From contig NC_090324.1 of NCBI RefSeq assembly GCF_040869045.1, positions 60,107,346 to 60,171,345 on the forward strand: 64,000 nt of DNA, read 5' to 3'. The notes beneath the pieces are model-generated. The model searched no databases, was not told the origin of the DNA, and saw nothing but the letters and a program-made list of their open reading frames with translations. Positions 9,886 to 18,860 of this stretch are shown one piece after another. The stretch is from Eurosta solidaginis (lineage: Eukaryota; Arthropoda; Insecta; Diptera; Tephritidae). Numbering within the stretch: the first letter of the stretch is position 1; every line of letters starts with the position of its first letter. The position numbers and the translations under genes were made by a program.

Positions 9886-10312
9886 AGCAATTAAGCAATT
9901 GTCAATTATATACCTAAATAGTTTACATACTCAAAAATATATATGTCTACATATACACTTACATGATTACGCAAAGTATTTGTCCGAATATAGTATCTTC
10001 TAAATGATAAATGATTATAGGGACTGTTTTGCGCCATTCCCTTTGTGAATAATTTTTCTTTTTGAATGTTTCATTCCGTAATTATGTTTGCTATTTGCTG
10101 TACACAACTTGAAAATATTAAAAACAAAATTATTAATACGAACATTAAACACCGCAATAGATAGAGTATTCACAAGAAAGGATGGTAGTGAAGTACAAAG
10201 CAACTGGCGAAAAAAACGTTACGGCTTCACCTCAACCACAGCAGCACCACCACCGTCGTACTTCTGCCGTTACACAATCCGCCACCAACTATAGATATTA
10301 TAAAACAAATAC
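9886..10312. other. Non-coding, nothing firmly assigned
   Basis: A short plus-strand frame near 10,182 has Gln/His-rich composition (QPQQHHHRR) and may be low-complexity debris. No family was recognised and there is no splice or promoter evidence. Confidence 0.35.
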
Positions 10313-10681
10313 TCAAAACAAAAGGTGCTTCACCATAATAATTTTCTGCCACCGGCATTTGTCACCTTCTTCTGACTCTAAATCCGAATCGCTTCCACCA
10401 TTGCCCGTTGTGGAAGTGCTCATCGATTCCTCTTCTTCGCTACTAGTGCTACTACTTTCTTCAGCAACTGAATCGCCGGCGGAGTCGTAAGAGGATGATG
10501 ATGATGAAGAGGTTAATCCGCAATGTGGAACAGGTGTTGGGTCCGAAATGAGTAAAACTCGTATTCCATTACTTAATAATAAAGTTTTGTAATGTTTTTT
10601 GTCGCTTTCCGACTTGTCTGGGAGGTCCAGACATGTCACTGCTGACTCTGTGTTTACCATAACTGAAGAATGCCGTCTCAA
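10313..10681 (-). CDS. Nardilysin-like N-terminal exon or fragment (M16 peptidase family)
   Basis: The frame has SDKKHYKTLLLSNGIRVLLISDP (part shown at residues about 26-48), the start of the M16A peptidase fold as in nardilysin, followed by a Ser/Glu/Asp-rich insert (residues about 57-105: runs of S, then EEEES, then SDLESEEGDK). Nardilysin is distinguished from insulysin by just such an acidic stretch here. The catalytic HXXEH region, which should follow, is not present before the stop. The frame leaves the family after GDK, so either an intron begins there (GTGGCA or GTGAAG could serve as donors) or the copy is truncated. The family cleaves at dibasic sites. Whether this is a live first exon is open. 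Confidence 0.55.
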   Translation of the reverse strand: MRRHSSVMVNTESAVTCLDLPDKSESDKKHYKTLLLSNGIRVLLISDPTPVPHCGLTSSSSSSSYDSAGDSVAEESSSTSSEEEESMSTSTTGNGGSDSDLESEEGDKCRWQKIIMVKHLLF

Positions 10682-10943
10682 ATATCCAGGTCGTAAGAGG
10701 GTTGAGCAACGTGGGTTTTACGCTCTGTCGCAAAATGTGTTCGGACCGTTTGGATATTGTTTTTGCCTTTCGCAAAGGCGCACAGCAATGAGTTATATTC
10801 ACGCAACGTACAAAAGATACCTTTGTTGCTAGAAATTTTGAAATTCCCCGAATAAACATAAACTTTTGCTCCGACGTTCTTTCTGAAACAACGCACAGTG
10901 TTCTTATTCCAAGAAAAGTGTAATGAGAAATGAAAGAAAACAA

Positions 10944-11554
10944 ACAAAATAACGGGATTTTTGCTTTTTTTTTTGATATTTTTGCTCAAATATATATAGT
11001 AATTGAAGTAAGAAGGCAGAAGTGGCCGTAAAATGCATTGATTAATTTTCAAAATTCTTGTTGAATATTAAGATTCATATTTCTTTTAATAATTTTTTGA
11101 TGGATTCAAAGCTCGAAGGTAAGTAAAATTTTTTAATAGTAATTCTTTCACAATTAGAGTATTTTCAATATATTTAACATTCCGTTATTAAGAAGAAAAG
11201 GTATTTTTTCCCTATATTTTTAATTTTAGGGACAAAAAAGTTACATACATCCGCGGACATCCGGGCTTAATTTTACATTCGTTATAGTCGCAAGTATTCT
11301 CTAATAGTCGAAAGAAAAAACTATTGCGAATTCTTTGCACATCTATTTTTAATTTTTTTTTGTAGTTTTAGTTATCTCTACATATCAAATAGGATGTATG
11401 TACCTACCAGCTCCGACGAGATATATGAACCTTTAAAGCTGATCTACAAACGGCAAAACCAATTCCCTGGTACAGGGAACAAACACCATAAAACATACAC
11501 AAATAAACGCGCAAGGTCCACAAGATCACACCAAAAGCAAAAAGGCGAAGATCA
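10944..11554. other. AT-rich non-coding stretch
   Basis: No gene was seen. Long A/T runs, with no recognisable repeats, occupy the interval between the nardilysin-like fragment and the next ORF. Confidence 0.4.
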
Positions 11555-12186
11555 TTGACTTCAACCTGCCACAACCTACCGCACCAGTCACCAAGGCATA
11601 AAAACAGGTACATACAATGGATTGATGAAGATAAACCAAAACCAGGTTTCGGCAATACCAATGACGGCAACACTGCTCGTAGGTTTTTCGAAAATTGTGA
11701 AGCTAGTGCTGAGATTATGGGATTGGATGTAACGCTCATCAAAAGATTCGATACTCTCCTTCGCGCATTAGCATCTGGGTACAATATGAATATCGAAAAA
11801 TTTGAAAAATTTGCGGTCGAGACTAAAAAACTATACATAGATCTCTATCCATGATTTAATATGCCTGTTACTGTTCAAAATTCTTAGTGCATAGTACTGA
11901 TATTATAAAATCAGCAATTTTACCTATTGGTCAACTTTCCGAGGAAGCACAGGAAGCCCGTAACAAAGATTTGAGACGATTCAGGGCTGATAACACACAA
12001 AAGTAGTCGCGTGAAGCCACGAATAGAGATCTTATGAATATGTTGCTTATAACATCGGATCCTTTAGTTAACAGTTTTAGGGAGATACCTAAGAAAAAAT
12101 TTAAAAGTCTGACTTCAGAAGTCTTAAATTTACTGTCCCCCGATAATGTTGAGGAGTCAATAAATACCCCAGTTGTTCCACAGTAG
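11555..12186 (+). pseudogene. Broken ORF of an unnamed, possibly mobile-element, family
   Basis: The first open part (11,555-11,854) ends in YNMNIEKFEKFAVETKKLYIDLYP. A stop and frame change follow, and another frame continues from about 11,860 with LPIGQLSEEAQEARNKDLRR, one stop at about 12,004, then TNRDLMNMLLITSDPLVNS and ends at 12,186. I recognise the EEAQEARNK...R...SR..TN.DL...L..SDP pattern as recurring in many arthropod predicted proteins but cannot name its function. A mobile-element origin is only a guess from its repetitiveness. At least two disruptions make this copy non-functional. Confidence 0.5.
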
Positions 12187-12189
12187 TGT

Positions 12190-12525
12190 TGCTGATGTTC
12201 ATGGCTATTACACAAGTGACTCATCCAATGAAAGTGATGATAGCGGATAATAACATAATTATAAAAGATAACCTACCCTATAACTTTTTGTTGGATCAGG
12301 TTTTATTCAATTTAAATCTATTGTCTTTTCTACTTTGTATGATACTTTACTTTTAAGTTTTTGTAATAAGTAATTTTCACATAATTAATTTAATTATTTA
12401 CATTGTTATTATTATTATTGTAATTCACTTTTACATTCCTGACTGGTACTATAAAATAATTCTGTAAAAATTGTAGTGCCAGTATAAATACTCAAATAAA
12501 TACAAAATATGTATGTACATATGTA
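12190..12525. other. AT-rich spacer
   Basis: No coding signal. The stretch is very A/T-rich with ATT microsatellite-like runs near 12,405-12,420. Confidence 0.4.
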
Positions 12526-12821
12526 CAGTCACTCACATAAATAAGTAGACACCCCTTTTGGATAATTCTTACAATTTTCGCTTTCGCAAATTTATTTTAA
12601 CTAATTTCCCATAAGAAAATTTGTCACGATCCATAACAAAAACTAAATTATATTTAAAAAATTCGACGAATTTTCATAAAAAATTTTAATTTTTTTCCGA
12701 ATTTTTAGAATTTTTTAGAGTATTGAGATTTGTATTCCATTCAATTTAAGTACAATAAAGTAATATTATTAAGTCCTTTACATTTTTTTGGATCTATGTC
12801 ACTTATTCACATGAGTTACTG
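12526..12821. mobile_element. Tc1/mariner-type MITE remnant
   Basis: The left end CAGTCACTCACATAAATAAGT pairs with the reverse complement of the right end (CAGTAACTCATGTGAATAAGT), 17 of 21 bases matching. Each end is bordered by TA (12,524-12,525 and 12,822-12,823), the duplication made by Tc1/mariner transposases. The 296-bp interior is AT-rich with no ORF, so this would be a non-autonomous copy. The CAGT start and CTCA..AATAAGT pattern are typical of Tc1-like terminal repeats. Confidence 0.7.
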
Positions 12822-12823
12822 TA

Positions 12824-14616
12824 TATGAAATAAGCAAATGTATGCATATGAAGTAAAATTTTGGAAAAAAATAAAAAAAATAACATACGGCTGAAAAAAA
12901 CGACGTAGTCGTAATAAATGACTGCATATGAAACGGAAAATCTCATAAAATAATTTTGTCCAGCTAGCTTGTTCTACACGAAACACTGTGCAACGCCGCA
13001 AAGGCTATTTGGTTTTTTCTCTTTTTGTGGCGACATTTTTGCAATTTTTTTTTTAGTTTACAGAAAATAATTAAAATTTATTGGTTTTTTCCTTCAAAAT
13101 TTGCCACAAAATCCAATAGAAAATGAAGAAAATTTACCGAAATAAAATTTCTTCTGATGCATTTTTATTTACTTTGACGTTTAACCCACGCAATCGCTTG
13201 CATTGTGCCAGCGAACCACCCTATTTGTAGCTGTGTACCTGTAATGAAATAAAAGAATACCTGAAATGAAATAAAAGATTAAAAAATTAGGAAAATTTAT
13301 AAAAGTAACAAAAGGGAACGATACTAGTATACTTACTCAGCACAAGTTTTCTTCATAGCGAAAATTCATTCAAAATGTCTCTATACTCATTTCCATGAAT
13401 GAATGACATTTTGAATGAACGAATCAAGGTTGCCACTCGATGACATTTGCTTTTGTCTTTCTTACGCCGTAAACACATTGCGCGCGACCCCATGGGATCA
13501 CAAGTCGGATCCGCGGGATCCAATAAACTCGAATGTTAGTACCCGAACAACTTTACCTTTTTCCGATAAATGAAAATTTTTTTTTAGTCTGACAATTTGG
13601 TGCATAAAAACACAATCAAAACCAACCTACTAGAGACCGAAATAACCACTAGAGACCGAAATAATTTTCGCGGTTTATTTGCATTGTTTTCCCTGTTAAA
13701 AAGGTTAGACAAAATTAAAATGTAAAACATAAACAAAAACATGTCACACTCAATAGTGGTATCGCTGTCATGATAGAACTTGTCTTTGCGTATTGAAGTT
13801 CCGATAAAGTTTCGTCAGTCCTTTCTGCTAGAAATCCAAGCAAGAATAAAGTAGTGTCATATATGCTTTCGATACTACAAACAAGGGAACAATTAAACTT
13901 TTTAGAAAATTTTATATCGCGTCAGGACTCAGACGCGAACTGTCCCTAAACAATTGCATGACATGACCATTATGTCTCATTACGCTGCCAAATTGGCAGC
14001 ACCGCACAGCTGTCTCACTCCAATGAGTGGAAGAGTTATCAGCTGACAGCTCTACAAACTGCCACACTCGATAGTGTAGGCTATTCCCGCCAGGGTTGTG
14101 TTGAAATCATCAAACACACCACAATTTGTGATTATCACACAACATGGCCCGAATCCGCACAAAGAGTGTTCCCAGATATCTGTCGCACATTTTATCTGCA
14201 CGACGTCGCTTAAGGGACAATCCCATTCACCAGCTATCACCCTGCAAAAACGCTCTCGTCATTCCACGTCAATTGACTAGTCATTTTACGGTCATAGGTT
14301 ATATTCATAGTCACATGTGCATGGGCGTGGGTAAGTTTTGTGTCCAAATTTTTGTAGGGCAATTACAAGGAGCCGTTACAACACACTGGTTTACCGTGAT
14401 ATACCGTATATTACCGCGTATTGCCTGCTTTAGGCAAACACCAAAAAAATATAGTTTGTGCTAAGTCTATATTTAATAATTCTTAATTTTACTATTGATT
14501 TTTTCAACATCAGAATTTTCATTCTGATGAAAAGATTTTCAAAATTAAAGATACGTTTAGGCGTATCTCAATGAAAGTTTACTAAACCTCATAGTGGGTC
14601 CAACCACTACACGTCA
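12824..14616. other. 1.8 kb without a recognisable gene
   Basis: Short frames here have no family resemblance. Small structures include an inverted repeat at 13,366-13,419 (CATTCAAAATGTC...GACATTTTGAATG), a doubled ACTAGAGACCGAAATAA at about 13,630-13,663, and hairpins CAGAATTTTCATTCTG (about 14,511) and AGATACGTTTAGGCGTATCTC in part (about 14,549). The last 300 bases could be the leader of the Gag at 14,617. Confidence 0.4.
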
Positions 14617-15516
14617 TTGTGTTGGCAGAATAACCTAATAAGATTATGCACTCCACATGTATCCCTTATCCCGAGTACGCCAACCACAATCTCAGTCAAT
14701 AAGTTCCCAGTACCTGCTCATATGCCACCCAACCCCCAGGAGTCAAAACAAGTAATAACAAATTCCCGTTCCAGAATGACGGGCTTCTCAGTCAAACGCA
14801 ACAAGACGGAGCAACGCGTTGACTCCTTCACCGTCTCCTGCCGGTTGTGCCATAAGAATCACCGCATACGACTATGCCCGCTGTACAGGAGAATGTCGGC
14901 AGAAGAACGCCTCCGGGCCGCCCTCATACACCGGCACTGCCCCAATTGTTTATCGCCGTTCCATTGGCTGGAAATATGCCCCAGCCGCGACCGTTGCCAC
15001 CGATGCCGGGAGCCACACCACACTACGCTGCATATAGAGGATGAGCAACCGCAGCCACGCCCTACCTACCACGACGAGCATGACGAGGAAGCAAGCGCCG
15101 ACAAAGTGCTCTCTATTCATATCACGGAGGACACCCGATCATCGGCACAACAAGTAGCAGATGAGGAGGAAGAGATGGAGGAGATCGCCCGAAGTGCCAC
15201 AGCCTTAGCCATCCCCCAACGACCAGTGGAGCAGCACGATCCTTCCGACCACTGCTTCAGCATGAGAAGCATAAAAGCAATCAGAGGCACATGGAACACG
15301 CAGATGGCGCGGAGACACGTCCTTTCCGCCCATCGCACCGCAATGCCAGTAGGCGCCGGGGCGGCGCGGAGCCGCGTCCGTTCCGCTCGACCCAACGTTC
15401 CATTGGCAGAGCGGCCCCGTATCAACCATGCACGGAGGGTATCACAACCACTCTCGCGCGCCAAACAACAACCCCAGCCGTCTTCAGAACGGGACGCCTC
15501 CGGGAGGCGCCTGTAG
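14617..15516 (+). CDS. BEL-like Gag fragment with triple zinc knuckle
   Basis: The 299-codon frame carries, at about residues 76-140, CRLCHKNHRIRLCPLYRRM, then HCPNCLSPFHWLEIC, then CHRCREPHHTTLH, the three-part zinc array at the C-terminal end of BEL/Pao Gag. It is followed by an acidic DEEASADK / EEEEMEEIA stretch and Arg-rich sequence. The long N-terminal Gag core (the WPVFRDIF-type region) is missing, so it is either truncated or a short knuckle protein. A protease-like frame overlaps its end at 15,291. Confidence 0.7.
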   Translation: MCWQNNLIRLCTPHVSLIPSTPTTISVNKFPVPAHMPPNPQESKQVITNSRSRMTGFSVKRNKTEQRVDSFTVSCRLCHKNHRIRLCPLYRRMSAEERLRAALIHRHCPNCLSPFHWLEICPSRDRCHRCREPHHTTLHIEDEQPQPRPTYHDEHDEEASADKVLSIHITEDTRSSAQQVADEEEEMEEIARSATALAIPQRPVEQHDPSDHCFSMRSIKAIRGTWNTQMARRHVLSAHRTAMPVGAGAARSRVRSARPNVPLAERPRINHARRVSQPLSRAKQQPQPSSERDASGRRL

Positions 15517-15968
15517 CAACAACCATTACCAGCGAATTTGTAGCCATAGCTCCAACGGCGGTCGTTCGGATAGCAGCAGGAGGGAAGCTCCACGCAGTAC
15601 GCGCTCTCATCGATCCGTGCGCTCAGAATTCCATCATCGATGCAAACCTCGCAACGGATCTCTGGTTGGAGCGTACCGGCACGTCTTATCACGTGAAGTT
15701 CACGCTTGTTCTGCGAGGGAAATACGGTGTAACGGGAGCAGTGACGACCCAGGCCACAGTGGTGGCACGATATTCACAGCTTAGTCCGACAGCAACTCTG
15801 GATCCATCGGTAGCCACGCCATTCCAATTTATGAAGCTGGAGGATCCAGCTTTCCACCGGTCTACACCTGTCCGGCTCACACTGGGTGCCGATGTGATAT
15901 GCGGGCTGGTAATATCCAACGGAGATCGCACTTACCATCCAGCTATACATACATATCATATTTTTTAA
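15291..15968 (+). pseudogene. BEL-like aspartic protease segment
   Basis: In the +1 frame relative to the upstream Gag, residues about 90-115 read VRALIDPCAQNSIIDANLA, a retropepsin-type active-site loop in which the usual D-S/T-G is D-P-C. That replacement probably inactivates the enzyme. Later VRLTLGADVICGL corresponds to the post-protease block seen in the 3025-3894 frame (LGGDIYLQI). The frame stops at 15,968 with no RT, so pol has been deleted from this copy. Confidence 0.65.
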
Positions 15969-16049
15969 ATTTATTTAGTTTATCCCGGCTTGGGAAGGTT
16001 GCTGGCGTACTCAATGAGTTTCAAGTTGCTCGCCGCAAGAGGGCCGGCA

Positions 16050-16661
16050 TGTTTAGGCCACCAGCCTAAATATCTCGGACCACCCAAACACGCACATTAG
16101 TTATTTTATTATTATTACCGGTAACGGCTAACACCAGCCGAGAGCTAACTTTGAAGGAGAAAAACTCAACGAAAGTTAGCTATCGGAGGTGCCGCGGACT
16201 TGTTCGCGGTCTTGGCTTTCTTTCTTTTTTGGGTGGTTCCCAAGCCAGCAGCTAGCCCCAGGTGAGTAAGACAACAACCATTTTATACAGTGTTACATAT
16301 AAATAATTTGCGAGTGTCAGTGAGTTAATATTTGCTAACAATTAATGTTATAAATTGTGAACTGCCAAGCGAATTTATTTGGTATCACTTAATTCCTCGC
16401 CATTGTCACTTAATTTCTAATTTTCTCTTTGCAATTATTTACTTACATAACGCTGAATGTGCCAGGTGCATTTTGTATTTTAATTAGCTTTCCTGACGAA
16501 GAGGAAGTTTGTGAGTGCTTCACTTGTATAAACAATTATTGTAAAATATTTATCTTTTATAAATAAATTGTAACGACTCGGTACTAATTCTTCCTTTTTA
16601 TTTTCTTCTATTTGCGTGCGATCGCGCCCCACGACCCGGGTGCCACATTCCTCCCGCAACA
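16050..16661 (+). repeat. LTR-like sequence, 3' end of the Gag/protease element
   Basis: A purine-rich GCAAGAGGGCCGGCA at 16,035-16,049 precedes TGTTTAGGCC, a plausible LTR start. The sequence ends at CCCGCAACA (16,661), directly against the 129-bp array. The downstream 341 bases (16,321-16,661) match 6443-6790 inverted and hold AATAAA at about 16,561. The start at 16,050 is inferred from the purine tract. The shared end is firm. No target duplication was found. Confidence 0.55.
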
Positions 16662-17900
16662 GATACCCATATTGTACAAACTCATTCTAGAGTCACCCCT
16701 GGTCCACCTTTATGCCGATATCTCGAAAAGGCGACCACCTGTGCAACTACCACCACTCCCTTTTAAAACCTTCATTAATAACTTTAATTTTATACCCATA
16801 TCATACAAACACATTCTAGAGTCACCCCTGGTCCACCTTTATGGCGATATTTCGAAAGGGCGACCACCTATAGGACTAAGGTCCACTCCCTTTTAAAATA
16901 CTCATTAATACCTTTAATTTGATACCCATATCGTACAAACACATTCTAGAGTCACCCCTCGTCCACCTTTATCGCGATATCTCGAAAAGGCAACCACATT
17001 ACAACTACCACCACTACCTTTTAAAACCTTCATTAATACCTTTAATTTGATACCCACATTGTACAAACGCATTCTAGAGTCACCCCTGGTCCACCTTTAT
17101 GGCGATATCTCGAAAGGGCGACCACCTATACAACTACCACCACTCCCTTTTAAAATACTCATTAATACCTTTAATTTGATACCCATATCGTACAAACACA
17201 TTCTAGAGTCACCCCTGGTCCACCTTTATGGCGATATTTCGAAAAGGCGACCACCTATAGGACTAACTCCCTTTTAAAATACTCATTAATACCTTTAATT
17301 TGATACCCATATAGTACGAACACATTCTAGAGTCACCCCTGGTCCACCTTTATCGCGATATCTCGAAAAGGCGACCACCTATACAATTACCACCACTCCC
17401 TTTTAAAACCTTCATTAATGCCTTTAATTTTGTACCCATATCGTACAAACACATTCTAGAATCACCCCTGGTCCACCTTTATGGCGATATTTCGAAAAGG
17501 AGACCACCTATAGGACTAAGGTCCACTCCCTTTTAAAATACTCATTAATACCTTTATTTTGATACCCATATTGTACAAACGCATTCTAGAGTCACCCTTG
17601 GTCCAGCTTTATGGCGATATCTCGAAAAGGCATCCACCTTTAGAACTAAGGCCCACTCCCTTTTAAAATGTTGATTACCCCCTTTCATTTGAAACCCATA
17701 TCGTACAAACATATTCTAGGGTCACCCCTGGTCCACCTTTATGGCGATATCTCGAAACGGCGTCCACCTATGGAAATAAGGATCATTCCCTTTAAAATAC
17801 TCATTAACCTTTCATTTGATACCCATATCGTACAAACATATTCCAGGGTTACCCTCGGTTCATTTTCCTACATGGTTATTTTCCCTTATGTTGCCACCAT
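16662..17900. repeat. 129-bp tandem repeat array, about 9.6 copies
   Basis: Units start GATACCCATATCGTACAAAC and contain ACATTCTAGAGTCACCCC, GGTCCACCTTTATGGCGATA and TTTTAAAATACTCATTAAT. Starts fall at about 16,662, 16,791, 16,921, 17,049, 17,178, 17,302, 17,432, 17,561, 17,691 and 17,818, so the period is 124-130, mostly 129. Because 129 is divisible by three, open frames of repeated peptide arise by chance. Related diverged units occur at 57,871-58,050. Confidence 0.93.
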
Positions 17901-17918
17901 AGCTCTCAACTGAGTATG

Positions 17919-17957
17919 TAATGTTCGGTTACACCCGAAATTAACCTTCCTTACTTG
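17919..17957 (+). other. Terminal hairpin of the array element
   Basis: TTCGG-TTACAC-CCGAA (17,924-17,939) forms a 5-bp stem and is followed by ATTAACCTTCCTTACTTG, after which the mdg1-like Gag resumes. A similar hairpin followed by GTCCTTACT ends the second array element at 27,313-27,347. A hairpin just inside a fixed terminus recalls Helitron-type 3' ends, but this is inference. Confidence 0.45.
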
Positions 17958-18860
17958 TTACACATAGTTTTTACAGCTAATTGTGTAGCATACTTGGTTG
18001 CTAACTCTGGTGTTAGTCCGTCAGATATGCATGCTCCTTCCAACGATTTTGTGAGCTTTTCAATTTCAGCAGTGTATTGATTTGCAGTTCTACCGCGCTG
18101 TTGGGTATTCAGGAGTATTGCTGCCAAAACTTCAACTGATTCACCCTTAATTGCTGTTTTTAATTTTTGTTTTATTGCCTCAATTGAGCTTTCAGTGCTT
18201 ATTAGGGTTCTGGCTGTTCCTTTCAGCTTGGTTTTTATCATCGAAACCGCTACTGCTTCAGGGGTGTCTTTAATTTGTTCTAAGATATCCAAAGCATCCG
18301 AAAAAGCTACTCAAGTTTTCAGCCTTACCATCGAATTCGGGCAAAACTGATGAAGCAGTCTTTAAAAATTCGACTATTGTTTGTGACATTTTCTTGCTTT
18401 CAGCTTGTGAGGTTTTATAAAAAATTTTAATTTTTGGGGTTTCCCCTGGATTTGGTTGAGTTTCAGGTAATAAGCTAGCAAAATCTATTTCTATCTCCCC
18501 TTCAAATGACGTTGGGACTAATGTCTCACTGTTATATCTACCTATTGAGGATACTAATTTATCTCTAACACCGGAAAAAATTTGTTGTGCTTCTAGTTGA
18601 TGGCTGCCAGTTTATTTGCTATGTAATTCTTGTATAGCTTTGCCTATATTATTCAATGACTATAATATTGTCGTGGGGTGTTTTAAAATGGTTATTCTTT
18701 GTATGCTTATATTTTTATTAATACACTTATAAGCTTTTTCTGCTAACATTTTTTCTTCCACTAGTGTGTTGAGAATAGTTTCATTTGCCCATCGAGGTAA
18801 AAAATATATTTGTATACCTTTCACGAAAATGAAATGGTATATTAATTTCACCACGAAACC
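17951..18860 (-). pseudogene. mdg1/412-like Gypsy Gag, broken
   Basis: The open frame at 18,292-17,951 (DILEQIKDTPEAVAVSMIKT, then LLNTQQRGRTANQYTAEIEK) is the capsid region of mdg1/412-type Gag. Upstream, in other frames, come MSQTIVEFLKTASSVLPEFD (about 18,390) and an N-terminal part WANETILNTLVEEKMLAEKA (about 18,790). Frameshifts lie near 18,295 and 18,660. The C-terminal part stops where the array element ends at 17,957. The N-terminal part stops at 18,853 where the second array element begins. The small ORFs at 27.4-27.96 kb probably belong to the same element. Confidence 0.75.

Noticed and set aside
15117..15692. 191-codon minus-strand ORF
   Set aside because: It lies opposite the zinc-knuckle Gag and protease frames and has no motif. 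GC-rich codon use opposite the real frame keeps it open.
16612..17913. Open frames encoding repeated peptides (LESPLVHLYGDISK type)
   Set aside because: They are created by the 129-bp tandem repeat whose period is a multiple of three. They begin and end with unit variants and show no family resemblance.
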